Source of the DNA: Achromobacter sp. AONIH1
GTDB lineage: Bacteria; Pseudomonadota; Gammaproteobacteria; Burkholderiales; Burkholderiaceae_B
Length of the DNA stretch: 64,000 nt
Direction of reading: 5' to 3'
Assembly: GCF_002902905.1 (NCBI RefSeq)
Contig: NZ_CP026124.1
Location: forward strand, 372,001 to 436,000
Below the pieces are notes generated by a model. The model had not been told where the DNA came from. It did not search any database and saw only the letters and a list, made by a program, of their open reading frames with translations. Every line of letters begins with the position of its first letter. The stretch's first letter is position 1. The position numbers and the translations under genes were made by a program. Below, one piece after another: positions 42,256 through 51,300 of the stretch.

Positions 42256-43056
42256 GTGGAAATCACCGGCAGCACAACCGTATACGCGATCGCGGCGGAC
42301 CCGATCGCGCACGTCAAGACGCCGCAGCGGCTCAACGCCCTGCTGCGCGAGCGCGGCGCCGACGGCGTCATGGTCCCTTTCCACGTCTCGCCCGACGGCC
42401 TGCCGGCGCTGTTCGCCGGCCTGCGCGGCTTGCATAACCTGGGCGGGCTGGTCGTCACCGTGCCCCACAAGGAACAGGCCGCCGTCCTGTGCGACGAGAT
42501 CACGCCGGCCGCGCGCCTGATCGGCGCCGTCAACGCGATCCGCCTGCGCGACGGCAAGCTGGCCGGCGGCAATTTCGACGGGCTGGGCTTCGTGGCCGGC
42601 CTGCGCGCCCAGGGCCATGAGCCCGCCGGCCGCCGCGTCTACCTGGCCGGCCTGGGCGGCGCGGGCAAGGCCATCGCCTGTGCCCTGGCCGACGCCGGCC
42701 CGGCCCGCCTGGACCTGTACAACCGTTCCCCCGAACGCGCCCGCGAATTCGCCGCGCGCCTGTCGGCCGCCTATCCCGCGCTGGACATCCAGCTGGCCGA
42801 CGCCGCGCCTGGCGCCGATTGCGAGATCGCCGTCAACGCCACCTCGCTGGGCCTGTCCGACACCGATCCCCTGCCCTTCCCCCTCGATGCGCTGCCCGCC
42901 GGCGCGGTCGTGGCCGACGCCGTGATGAGCCGCGTCGACACGCCGCTGCTGCGCGCCGCCGCCGCGCGCGGCCTGCGCACGCACGCCGGCCTGCACATGC
43001 TGGAAGGACAGATCGCCGAGATTGCCCGCTACCTGGGCATACCGGAGCCGCGCTAG
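42256..43056 (+). CDS. Shikimate-dehydrogenase (AroE)-like oxidoreductase with altered substrate site
   Basis: 266 residues, GTG start at 42256 with AGGGGA 7 bases upstream. The two-domain AroE fold is evident: N-terminal catalytic domain with K72 (TVPHKEQ) and D108 (GNFDGLGF), and the nucleotide loop GLGGAGKAIA. The S-x-S pair that holds the shikimate carboxylate (PIAHSKSP in E. coli AroE) is replaced: here PIAHVKTP, with V20 and T22. I therefore expect another cyclic or short hydroxy compound rather than shikimate. It is the first gene after the main promoter of the locus and is followed by the LIV-type importer genes. Confidence 0.83.
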   Translation: MEITGSTTVYAIAADPIAHVKTPQRLNALLRERGADGVMVPFHVSPDGLPALFAGLRGLHNLGGLVVTVPHKEQAAVLCDEITPAARLIGAVNAIRLRDGKLAGGNFDGLGFVAGLRAQGHEPAGRRVYLAGLGGAGKAIACALADAGPARLDLYNRSPERAREFAARLSAAYPALDIQLADAAPGADCEIAVNATSLGLSDTDPLPFPLDALPAGAVVADAVMSRVDTPLLRAAAARGLRTHAGLHMLEGQIAEIARYLGIPEPR

Positions 43057-43126
43057 GGTCCGCCCCGCCAGCGCGCTCGCTTGATCCACGGATTCACCAC
43101 ACTCCCGTTCCACGGAGGAGACACGC

Positions 43127-44362
43127 ATGAAATTGGCTTTCACCACCGGCCTGCTGTGCCTGGCCGGCATCGCCGCCTCGGCGCAGGCCGCGCCCGTCAA
43201 GATCGGCCTGATCGAGACGCTGTCCGGCCCGCAGGCTTCGACCGGCCTGATCTTCCGCGCCGCGGTCAAGTACCAGCTGGACCGCATCAACGCCGCCGGC
43301 GGCTGGAACGGCCAGCCGCTGGAACTGGTCGAGTTCGACAACCAGGGCGGCCCGGTGGGCGCGTCCGACCGCTTCCGCGCGGCCGCCGCCGAGGGCGTGC
43401 AGATCCTGGTGCAGGGTTCCTCGTCGGCGATCTCCGGCCAGCTGACCGAAGACGTGCGCAAGCACAACCTGCGCAATCCGGGCAAGGAAGTGCTGTTCCT
43501 GAACGTGGGCGGCGAGGCGCTGGAACTGACCGGCCAGAAGTGCCACTTCTACCATTTCCGCTTCGCCACCAACGCCGACCTGCGCGTCAAGGCGCTGACC
43601 TCGGTCATGTCGGCCGACGGCACGCTGGGCAAGCGCGTCTACGCCATCAACCAGAACTACTCCTGGGGCCAGGACATGGAAGGCGCCACCGAGCGCTTCG
43701 CCAAGCAGTACGGCTATGAAGTGGTCGGCAAGACCCTGCACGAGGTCAACAAGATCCAGGACTTCGCGCCGTATGTCGCGCGCATCCGCTCGGCCAATCC
43801 CGACACCGTCATCACCGGCAACTGGTCCAACGACCTGCTGCTGCTGATGAAGGCCACCCAGGCCGCCGGCCTGAAGGTGCGCTTCGCCACCGTGTTCCTG
43901 GACCAGGTGGGCAACCTGGCCAACGCCGGCGAAGTCGCGCTGGGCCACTACATCGCCCACCCGTACAACATCGAGGCCGCCGGCGACGAAGGCGCCAGGT
44001 TCGCCGAGGACTACAAGGCCAAGACCGGCCATTACCCCAGCTACACCGAACCGCAGACCGTGATCGGCGTCACCTTCCTGGGCGAGGCGCTCAAGCAGGT
44101 CAAGCCGCAGGACGGCAAGCTGTCGGTGCCGGAACTGGCCAAGGCGCTGGAGAAGGTCACCTACACCTCGCCGCTGGGCACCTACACGATGCGCGCCGAG
44201 GACCACCAGGTGCAGCTGCCGATGGTGGTTTCCAAGGTCGGCAAGAACGCCAAGTACAAGGCCGACGACACCGACATGGGCTTCGAGCCGGTCAAGGTGC
44301 TGAGCGCCGCCGACGTGTCGGCGCCGGTGCAATCCACGTGCAAGATGGTCCGCCCGAACTGA
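43127..44362 (+). CDS. LIV-type ABC importer, periplasmic substrate-binding protein
   Basis: 411 residues. The signal peptide is cleaved after AQA (about residue 22), with GGAGGA at 43115-43120 ahead of the ATG. The type I periplasmic-binding fold of the leucine-binding family (Peripla_BP_6) is seen in VKIGLIETLSGPQASTGL, YQLDRINAAGGWNGQPLELVEFDNQGG and VYAINQNYSWGQDM. LIV-type proteins bind amino acids, aromatic acids, urea or small organic acids. By context this one binds the substrate of the locus. Permease and ATPase genes follow directly. Confidence 0.92.
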   Translation: MKLAFTTGLLCLAGIAASAQAAPVKIGLIETLSGPQASTGLIFRAAVKYQLDRINAAGGWNGQPLELVEFDNQGGPVGASDRFRAAAAEGVQILVQGSSSAISGQLTEDVRKHNLRNPGKEVLFLNVGGEALELTGQKCHFYHFRFATNADLRVKALTSVMSADGTLGKRVYAINQNYSWGQDMEGATERFAKQYGYEVVGKTLHEVNKIQDFAPYVARIRSANPDTVITGNWSNDLLLLMKATQAAGLKVRFATVFLDQVGNLANAGEVALGHYIAHPYNIEAAGDEGARFAEDYKAKTGHYPSYTEPQTVIGVTFLGEALKQVKPQDGKLSVPELAKALEKVTYTSPLGTYTMRAEDHQVQLPMVVSKVGKNAKYKADDTDMGFEPVKVLSAADVSAPVQSTCKMVRPN

Positions 44363-44501
44363 TGCGGCTGGGGGCGGGCCGCGCTCGCGGCCCGTCCGTG
44401 GACCCGCAGGAAAAAACGCCCGCCGGCGCGGGGCCGGCCACAACAGGGCGCGATGGATCGCGCGGCGCATCGCGCCCGCGCGCAGGATTTATGGAGCGGA
44501 C

Positions 44502-45443
44502 ATGGAATACTTTACCGTCTCGCTGTTGAACGGCGTGATTTACGGCCTGCTGCTGTTCATGGTGTCGGCAGGCCTGACACTGATTTTCGGGATGATGGGC
44601 GTGCTGAACTTCGCGCACGCTTCGTTCTACATGATAGGCGCCTATGCCGCCTATACCTTGACCCCGGTCACGGGCTTCTGGGCCGCGCTGGCGCTGGCCA
44701 CCGTGATCTCGGGCGCGCTGGGCATGGCGGTGGAGCGCTACTTCCTGCGCCGCGTGCACAAGTTCGGCCACGCGCAGGAATTGCTGGTCACTTTCGGCCT
44801 GGCCTTCATCGTGGCCGAGCTGGTCAAGCTGTTCTACGGCGACTTCCCGGTCGACTACCGCGTGCCGCAGTTCCTGAACTTCGCGGCCTTCCGCGTGTTC
44901 GACGCCGACTACCCCTTCTACCGCCTGCTGATGGGCGGCGTGTCGCTGGTCATGTTCGGCGTGATCTACCTGCTGCTGTCGCGCACCCGCGTCGGCATCG
45001 TGGTGCGCTCGGCCATCTATCGTCCGCGCATGGCCGAGGCACTGGGCCACAACGTGCCGCTGGTGTTCATGAGCGTGTTCGGCGTGGGCGCGGCCATGGC
45101 CGGCCTGGCCGGCGCGGTGGCCGGCGCCTTCTACACCACCAACCCCAACATGGCGTTGGAACTGGGCGTGCTGGTGTTCGTGGTGGTGGTCGTGGGCGGG
45201 CTGGGCTCGCTCGGCGGCGCCATGATCGCCTCGCTGCTGATCGGCCTGATCAGCTCATTCTCGGTCGGCATCGACGCCAGCCTGGCCACGCTGTTCGGCC
45301 TGTTCGGCGCCGGCGAGTGGGCCGAGAGCGTGGGCGGATTGATGACGGTGAAGATATCCAGCCTGGCGGCGACCCTGCCCTTCCTGCTGATGCTGGTGGT
45401 GCTGCTGGTCAAGCCTTCGGGCCTGAAGGGAGAACAGGCATGA
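44502..45443 (+). CDS. LIV-type ABC permease (LivH-like)
   Basis: 313 residues, about 8 membrane helices (LLNGVIYGLLLFMVSAGLTLIFGMMGVLNFAHA is the classic LivH opening). The EAA-like cytoplasmic segment is RSAIYRPRMAEALGHNVPLVFMSVFGVGAAMAGLAGAV. It forms the inner-membrane channel with the next gene. The 139-base gap before it is the only gap in the transporter unit, and its stop overlaps the next ATG (ATGA). Confidence 0.92.
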   Translation: MEYFTVSLLNGVIYGLLLFMVSAGLTLIFGMMGVLNFAHASFYMIGAYAAYTLTPVTGFWAALALATVISGALGMAVERYFLRRVHKFGHAQELLVTFGLAFIVAELVKLFYGDFPVDYRVPQFLNFAAFRVFDADYPFYRLLMGGVSLVMFGVIYLLLSRTRVGIVVRSAIYRPRMAEALGHNVPLVFMSVFGVGAAMAGLAGAVAGAFYTTNPNMALELGVLVFVVVVVGGLGSLGGAMIASLLIGLISSFSVGIDASLATLFGLFGAGEWAESVGGLMTVKISSLAATLPFLLMLVVLLVKPSGLKGEQA

Positions 45444-46720
45444 GCCAATCCACAACCCATGCCCGCCGCGCCTCGGGCGCGCTGCTGCTGATCCTGTGCG
45501 TGGCCGCGCTGTGCGCGCTGCCCTGGCTGCTGCCCGCGGGCCAGCTGGTGGCCGCGGTGCAGATGCTGATCGCCGCGCTGTTCGCCTGCGCCTTCAACCT
45601 GCTGGCCGGCCAGGGCGGCATGCTGTCCTTCGGCCACGCCGCCTACTTCGGCGTCGGCACCTTCGCCACCATTCATGCCATGAACGCGCTGGGCGGCGCC
45701 GGGCTGCTGCCCACGCCGCTGATGCCGCTGGTCGGCGGCGTGGCCGGCCTGCTGTTCGGGCTGGTCGCGGGCTGGTTCGCCGCCATGCGGTCGGGCGTGT
45801 ATTTCTCGATGATCACGCTGGCCCTGGCCGAGCTGCTGCACGCGCTGGCGCCGCACCTGAAGGGCGTGTTCGGCGGCGAGGCCGGCCTGTCGGCCATGCG
45901 CATGCCGGCCTGGGGCTTCTCGTTCGGCTCGGACATCGAGGTCTATTTCCTGGTGCTGGCCTGGGTGCTGGTATCGCTGGCCGCGCTGTACGGCCTGACC
46001 CGCACGCCGCTGGGCCGGCTCACGCTGGGCCTGCGCGAGAACGCGCACCGCCTGCGCTACCTGGGCTACCGTCCGCACACGCTCAAGACGCTGGTGTTCG
46101 CGCTGTCCGCCATGTTCGCCGGCATCGCCGGCGGCCTGCAGGCGCTCAACATCGAGGCCGGCAACTACGTGCTGTTCGACGTCAAGCTGTCCACCGACGC
46201 GGTGCTGTTCGCCTACATCGGCGGCGTCAACGCCTTCCTGGGTCCGGTGCTGGGCGCGTCCATCCTGACCTTCCTGTCGCAGACGCTGGCCGACATCACC
46301 CGCTCGTGGCTGCTGTACCAGGGCATTCTGTTCGTGCTGGTGATGCTGTTCGTGCCGGACGGCCTGGTCGGCCTGGTGCAGCGCGCCGCCCGCTCGCTGC
46401 GCGAGCGCGGACTGGCCGACTGGCTGCCGCGCGCCGCCGTATCGACGGCCGGCGGCCTGCTGCTGACGGCCGGCACGGTCTTCACGGTGGAACTGCTGCA
46501 ACGCATGTTCGCCCGCGACTACCGCTCGCTGCTGGCCCTGAACCCCGACGCCGGCTGGCCGGCCATTTCCCTGTTCGGCCGCGACTGGGCGCCGCTGGCG
46601 CTGTCGACCTGGCTGATTCCGCTGGCGCTGCTGGTCGCGGGCCTCGTGGCCTGCCGCTGGGCGCTGGCGCTGTGGCGCGACGGCGACCCGGCCGCCCCCG
46701 CCCTGGAGACGGCGCAATGA
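45440..46720 (+). CDS. LIV-type ABC permease (LivM-like), long form
   Basis: 426 residues from ATG 45440, which overlaps the LivH-like stop. The LivM core is at about 15-310 (LLAGQGGMLSFGHAAYFGVGTFAT; LRENAHRLRYLGYRPHTLKTLVFALSAMFAGIAGGLQA). Compared with usual LivM (about 320-360 residues) there is a C-terminal extension of some 90 residues with two extra hydrophobic stretches (VSTAGGLLLTAGTVFTVELL, LIPLALLVAGLVACRWALAL). The stop overlaps the next ATG. Confidence 0.9.
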   Translation: MSQSTTHARRASGALLLILCVAALCALPWLLPAGQLVAAVQMLIAALFACAFNLLAGQGGMLSFGHAAYFGVGTFATIHAMNALGGAGLLPTPLMPLVGGVAGLLFGLVAGWFAAMRSGVYFSMITLALAELLHALAPHLKGVFGGEAGLSAMRMPAWGFSFGSDIEVYFLVLAWVLVSLAALYGLTRTPLGRLTLGLRENAHRLRYLGYRPHTLKTLVFALSAMFAGIAGGLQALNIEAGNYVLFDVKLSTDAVLFAYIGGVNAFLGPVLGASILTFLSQTLADITRSWLLYQGILFVLVMLFVPDGLVGLVQRAARSLRERGLADWLPRAAVSTAGGLLLTAGTVFTVELLQRMFARDYRSLLALNPDAGWPAISLFGRDWAPLALSTWLIPLALLVAGLVACRWALALWRDGDPAAPALETAQ

Positions 46721-47469
46721 ACCACGACATCCTCACCCTCACCGACGTGCGCAAGTCCTTCGGCGACGCGCAGATCATCCGCGGCGTGAACCTGGCGGTG
46801 CGCGCCGGCGAACGCCACGCGGTCATCGGCCCCAACGGCGCCGGCAAGTCCACGCTGTTCCACCTGATGTCGGGCTCGTTCGCGCCGACGTCCGGCGACA
46901 TCAGCCTGCAATCGCGCGCCATCGGCGGCCTGGCGCCCGAGCGCATCAACCGCCTGGGCCTGGCGCGCTCGTTCCAGATCACCAATGTGTTCCCGCGCCT
47001 GTCGGTGCGCGAGAACCTGCGGCTGGCGGTGCTGCGCATGCATGGCCTGGTCTACACCTTCTGGCGTCCCATCGCGCGCAACCGCGCCGTCAACGAAGAC
47101 GTGGACCGCCTGCTGGAAAAGGTGCGGCTGGCACCGCGCCAGCACGTGGCGGCCGGCGACCTGAACTATTCGGAACAGCGCTCGCTGGAAATCGGCATGA
47201 CGCTGGCCTCGCGGCCGCGCGTGATCCTGCTGGACGAGCCCATGGCCGGCATGTCGCAGCATGAAGTGGACTACACGGTCGAGCTGATCAAGGACGTGAC
47301 GCGCGACTGCACGCTGCTGATCGTCGAGCACGACATGCAGGTAGTGTTCTCGCTGGCCGACCGCATCAGCGTGCTGGTGTACGGCGAGATCCTGGCCACC
47401 GGCACGCCCGCCGAGATCCGTGGCGACGCCCGCGTGCGCGAGGCCTATCTCGGGGAGGAAGCCGTATGA
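46717..47469 (+). CDS. LIV-type ABC ATPase (LivG-like) with non-consensus signature
   Basis: 250 residues. Walker A GPNGAGKST is intact, as is Walker B (VILLDEP) and the switch His (LIVEHDMQVVF). The signature motif, LSYG/LAYGQQR in most LivG, is LNYSEQR here: Ser replaces the Gly that matches the fourth position of LSGGQ. It pairs with the LivF-like ATPase next door. The start overlaps the LivM stop (46717-46720) and the stop overlaps the next ATG (47466-47469). Confidence 0.92.
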   Translation: MNHDILTLTDVRKSFGDAQIIRGVNLAVRAGERHAVIGPNGAGKSTLFHLMSGSFAPTSGDISLQSRAIGGLAPERINRLGLARSFQITNVFPRLSVRENLRLAVLRMHGLVYTFWRPIARNRAVNEDVDRLLEKVRLAPRQHVAAGDLNYSEQRSLEIGMTLASRPRVILLDEPMAGMSQHEVDYTVELIKDVTRDCTLLIVEHDMQVVFSLADRISVLVYGEILATGTPAEIRGDARVREAYLGEEAV

Positions 47470-48260
47470 GCCAGCACGCCACCCATCCCGCCGCCTCCAA
47501 GGGGAACAACAACGCGCACAGCGCGAAGGACGACGCGATGAGCGCGCAAACCGGGGAACTGCTCAGCCTTCGGGGCGTGCACGCCCACTACGGCAAGAGC
47601 CACATCCTGCATGGCATCGACCTGGCCATCGGCCGAGGCGAAGTCATCAGCCTGCTGGGCCGCAACGGCGCCGGCCGCTCCACCACCATGAAGAGCATCA
47701 TGGGCCTGGTGGACGTGACCGGCGGGCAGATCCGCATCGAAGGGCGCGACATCACCAACAAGCGCCCCTTCGAGATCGCCCGCGCCGGTCTGGGTTTCGT
47801 GCCCGAGGAACGCGAGGTCTTCGCCAACCTGACGGTGGACGAGAACCTGCGCATGGGCGAGCAGCCGCGCCGCGCCGACGCGCCGTTCTGGACCGTCGAG
47901 CAGATGTTCGACTACTTCCCGCGCCTGAAGGAACGGCGCGGCACCCGCGCCGGCAACCTGTCGGGCGGCGAGCAGCAGATGCTGACCATGTGTCGCTCGC
48001 TGCTGGGCAATCCCAAGGTCATGCTGATCGACGAGCCGACCGAGGGCCTGGCGCCCAAGATCGTGGAAGTGATCGCCGACGTGATCCGCGACATCCACCA
48101 GCGCGGCGTGTCGGTGGTGCTGGTCGAGCAGAAGCTGACCATCGCGCTGAAGGTCTCCACCCGCGTCAGCGTGATGGGCCACGGCCGCATCGTTTTCGAA
48201 GGACCGCCCGCCGAGCTGCAGCAGCGCCAGGACGTGGTCCAGGAATGGCTGGCGGTCTGA
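47466..48260 (+). CDS. LIV-type ABC ATPase (LivF-like) with Arg in Walker A
   Basis: 264 residues from ATG 47466; ATG 47538 (MSAQTGEL) has a better ribosome site (GAAGGA at 47525-47530) and would remove a low-complexity head. Walker A reads G65-RNGAG-R71-ST: Arg replaces the phosphate-binding Lys. The signature (NLSGGEQQM) and Walker B (VMLIDEPTEGLAP) are canonical. With the Ser-containing signature of LivG, the LivF-Walker A/LivG-signature site would be the degenerate one of the pair. It completes the importer. Confidence 0.92.
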   Translation: MSQHATHPAASKGNNNAHSAKDDAMSAQTGELLSLRGVHAHYGKSHILHGIDLAIGRGEVISLLGRNGAGRSTTMKSIMGLVDVTGGQIRIEGRDITNKRPFEIARAGLGFVPEEREVFANLTVDENLRMGEQPRRADAPFWTVEQMFDYFPRLKERRGTRAGNLSGGEQQMLTMCRSLLGNPKVMLIDEPTEGLAPKIVEVIADVIRDIHQRGVSVVLVEQKLTIALKVSTRVSVMGHGRIVFEGPPAELQQRQDVVQEWLAV

Positions 48261-48292
48261 GCCGCCGCCCACAACCTTCATAGGCAATCATC

Positions 48293-49081
48293 TTGCAACA
48301 GACTCCCGACACCGTGTACGCCGACCTGCGCGGCCAGACCGTCGTCATCACCGGCGGCGCCAAGGGCATCGGCTACGCCGCCGCCCAGGCCTTCGCGCGC
48401 CAGGGCGCGCGCGTGGCCCTGCTGGACATGGATGAGGCCGCGCTGGCCGTCGCCGTGGCCGGCCTGCAGGCCGAGGGCGGCGAGGCCCTGGCCTGCCAGG
48501 CCTCGGTCACCGACGCCGACGCGGTCGAACGCGCCTTCGCCCAGGTCGAACAGGCCTGGGGCCGCATCGACGTGCTGGTCAACAACGCCGGCATCTCGGC
48601 CAACAAACCCACGCTGGAAGTCAGCGCCGAGGAATGGCGCCGCGCCGTGGACATCAACCTGACCGGCGTGTTCCTGTGCGCCCAGGCCGCCGGCCGCCGC
48701 ATGGTGCCGGCCGGCGCCGGCTGCATCATCAACCTGGCCTCCATGTACGGCGTGGTGGCCGCGCCCGACCGCGCGGCCTACTGCGCCACCAAGGGCGCGG
48801 TGGTGCTGCTGACCGAGACGCTGGCCGTGGAATGGGGCCCGCTGGGCGTGCGCGTGAACGCGCTGGCGCCCGGCTACGTCGAGACCGATCTGGTGCGCGA
48901 CCTGGCCGCGCGCGGCCGCCTCGACCCCGAACGGCTGAAGCAGCGCACGCCGCTGCGGCGCCTGGCGCAGCCGGCCGAAATGGCCGACCTGGCGGTGTTC
49001 CTGGCCTCGCGCCAGGCCGCCTACATCACCGGACACACCCTGGTGGCAGACGGCGGCTGGAGCCGCTACAGCTACCTCTAA
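48293..49081 (+). CDS. Short-chain dehydrogenase/reductase (SDR), second of the locus
   Basis: 262 residues, TTG start at 48293 (no ATG fits upstream of the Rossmann motif). Features: TGGAKGIG, LDMDE (Asp suggests NAD), VNNAGIS, the S-Y-K set in INLASMYGVVAAPDRAAYCATKG, and APGYVETDLV. It is in the same direction as the importer and the dehydrogenase complex (32-base and 35-base gaps), so it is very likely in the same operon. It probably produces the keto group later used by the 2-oxoacid dehydrogenase. Confidence 0.88.
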   Translation: MQQTPDTVYADLRGQTVVITGGAKGIGYAAAQAFARQGARVALLDMDEAALAVAVAGLQAEGGEALACQASVTDADAVERAFAQVEQAWGRIDVLVNNAGISANKPTLEVSAEEWRRAVDINLTGVFLCAQAAGRRMVPAGAGCIINLASMYGVVAAPDRAAYCATKGAVVLLTETLAVEWGPLGVRVNALAPGYVETDLVRDLAARGRLDPERLKQRTPLRRLAQPAEMADLAVFLASRQAAYITGHTLVADGGWSRYSYL

Positions 49082-49116
49082 AACACTTCACGCCCGACAT
49101 TTCTGGAGATTCACTC

Positions 49117-51300
49117 ATGGCCACCCATCACCCGCTTGCGCCGCAAGCGCCCTGGCGCCAACTGACGGTCGACGCCAAGGACTGGCAACAGGCCGATCCG
49201 GCGCTGCTGTCCAACATGCTGACGCAGCTGCACTGGATCCGCGCCTTCGAGGAAGCGGTGCTGGAACTGGCCGCCGAAGGCCTGGTGCACGGCCCGGCGC
49301 ACTCGTCCGTGGGCCAGGAAGGCGGCGCGGTCGGCTCGGTGCTGGCGCTGGGCGCCGGCGACCAGATCAACGGCTCGCACCGCGGCCACCACCAGTTCCT
49401 GGCCAAGGCGCTGCAACACGTCGCGCCGCAAGGGCTGGACCCGCGCAACCCGATCAACGCCGCCGTCGACGAAGTGCTGCAACGCACGCTGGCCGAGATC
49501 ATGGGCCTGGCGCAAGGCTATTGCCGAGGCCGTGGCGGCTCCATGCACCTGCGCTGGCTCGAAGCCGGCGCGCTGGGCACCAACGCCATCGTCGGCGGCG
49601 GCGTGCCGCTGGCCGCCGGCGCGGGCTGGGCGCACAAGCACGCCGGCACCGACCGCGTGGCCGTGACCTACTTCGGCGATGGCGCGGTCAACATCGGCTC
49701 GGTGCTGGAAACCATGAACCTGACCGCGGCCTGGAAGACGCCGCTGTGCTTCTTCATCGAGAACAACCGCTACGCGGTGTCCACCACGGTCGAGGAATCC
49801 ACCGCCGAACCGCGCCTGTCGGCGCGCGGCCTGGCCTTCAACATCCCGTCGTGGCAGGTGGACGGCATGGATCCGCTGGCCGTGTACCTGGCCATGTCGG
49901 AAGCCGTGGCGCACATGCGCGCCGGCAAGGGTCCGACCATCGTCGAAGTGGACGTGTACCGCTACTTCCACCAGAACGGCCCCTTCCCCGGCAGCGCCTT
50001 CGGCTACCGCAGCAAGGACGAGGAAGCGCAATGGCGCCGCCGCGACCCGCTGGACAAGGTCGCCGCCGAGATGATCGGCCGCAAGCTGATCACCCAGGCC
50101 GAAGTCGACGCCCTGCGCCAGCGCTGCAAGGACGTGATGAAGGACGTGGCCGGCCGCCTGACCGAGGCCGCCGACGGCGGCAAGCGCCGCGTGCGCGCCG
50201 ACCTGTGGCCCAGCCCGGACTTCCGCGACGTGGGCCTGCGCAGCGACGGCTCGGAACTGGCCGGCCTGCGCTACCAGGAAGCGTCGGAACACGCCGGCGA
50301 GCGCGTCGAGCGCAAGTTCGTCGACGCCGTCGCCGACGTGCTGGACCGCCGCATGGAAACCGATCCCGGCGTGGTGGTGCTGGGCGAGGACGTGCACCGC
50401 CTGAAAGGCGGCACCAACGGCGCCACGCGCGGCCTGAAGGACAAGTATCCGGACCGCGTGCTGGGCACCCCGATCTCCGAGAACGCCTTCGCCGGCCTGG
50501 GCGGCGGCCTGGCCATGGACGGCCGCTACCGTCCGATCGTCGAGTTCATGTACCCCGACTTCATGTGGGTCGCGGCCGACCAGGTCTTCAACCAGATCGG
50601 CAAGGCCCGCCACATGTTCGGCGGCGACATCGACGTGCCCTTCGTGCTGCGCACCAAGGTCGCGATGGGCACGGGCTATGGCTCGCAGCACTCGATGGAC
50701 CCGGCCGGCATCTTCGCCACCGCGCCCGGCTGGCGCATCGTGGCCCCGTCCACGCCCTACGACTACGTCGGCCTGATGAACACCGCGCTGGCCTCCAAGG
50801 ATCCGGTGCTGGTGATCGAGCACGTGGACCTGTACGGTTCGTCGGGCGAGGTGCCGACGGGCGACCTGGACTATGCCATCCCCTTCGGCAAGGCGCAGGT
50901 GCGCCGCCAGGGCGGCAAGGTCACCATCCTGACCTACCTGTCCATGGTCAGCCGCGCGCTCAAGGCCGCCGAGGCCGCCGGCGTCGACGCCGAGATCATC
51001 GACCTGCGCACGCTGGACCGCGCCAGCCTGGACTGGGACACCATCGGCGAGAGCATCAAGAAGACCAACAACGTGCTGATCGTCGAACAGGGCGCGCGCG
51101 GCACGTCCTACGGCGCCATGCTGGCCGACGAGATCCAGCGCCGCTGGTTCGACTGGCTGGACCAGCCCGTCAAGCGCGTCACGGGCGGCGAGGCCTCGCC
51201 CAGCATCTCCAAGGTGCTGGAACGCGCCGCCTTCGCCGACACCGAGGAAGTCATGGCCGGCCTGGCCGACGTGCTGGCCGACCTGGGAGAGCAGGCATGA
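49117..51300 (+). CDS. Fused E1 alpha-beta subunit of a thiamine-diphosphate 2-oxoacid dehydrogenase
   Basis: 727 residues. The alpha part (about 35-350) has GRGGSMHL and the ThDP motif G187-D-G189 ... N216-N217 (FGDGAVN to ENN). After a linker (about 350-395), the beta part (about 395-725) has VLGEDVHRLKGGTNGATRGL, TPISENAFAGLGGGLAMDGRYRPIVEFMYPDF and SMDPAGIFATAPGW. Most acetoin, pyruvate or branched-chain complexes of this kind have two separate genes; here they are one chain. GGAG at 49105 and the ATG at 49117 set the start. The TGA overlaps the VOC gene ATG (ATGA). Confidence 0.92.
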   Translation: MATHHPLAPQAPWRQLTVDAKDWQQADPALLSNMLTQLHWIRAFEEAVLELAAEGLVHGPAHSSVGQEGGAVGSVLALGAGDQINGSHRGHHQFLAKALQHVAPQGLDPRNPINAAVDEVLQRTLAEIMGLAQGYCRGRGGSMHLRWLEAGALGTNAIVGGGVPLAAGAGWAHKHAGTDRVAVTYFGDGAVNIGSVLETMNLTAAWKTPLCFFIENNRYAVSTTVEESTAEPRLSARGLAFNIPSWQVDGMDPLAVYLAMSEAVAHMRAGKGPTIVEVDVYRYFHQNGPFPGSAFGYRSKDEEAQWRRRDPLDKVAAEMIGRKLITQAEVDALRQRCKDVMKDVAGRLTEAADGGKRRVRADLWPSPDFRDVGLRSDGSELAGLRYQEASEHAGERVERKFVDAVADVLDRRMETDPGVVVLGEDVHRLKGGTNGATRGLKDKYPDRVLGTPISENAFAGLGGGLAMDGRYRPIVEFMYPDFMWVAADQVFNQIGKARHMFGGDIDVPFVLRTKVAMGTGYGSQHSMDPAGIFATAPGWRIVAPSTPYDYVGLMNTALASKDPVLVIEHVDLYGSSGEVPTGDLDYAIPFGKAQVRRQGGKVTILTYLSMVSRALKAAEAAGVDAEIIDLRTLDRASLDWDTIGESIKKTNNVLIVEQGARGTSYGAMLADEIQRRWFDWLDQPVKRVTGGEASPSISKVLERAAFADTEEVMAGLADVLADLGEQA

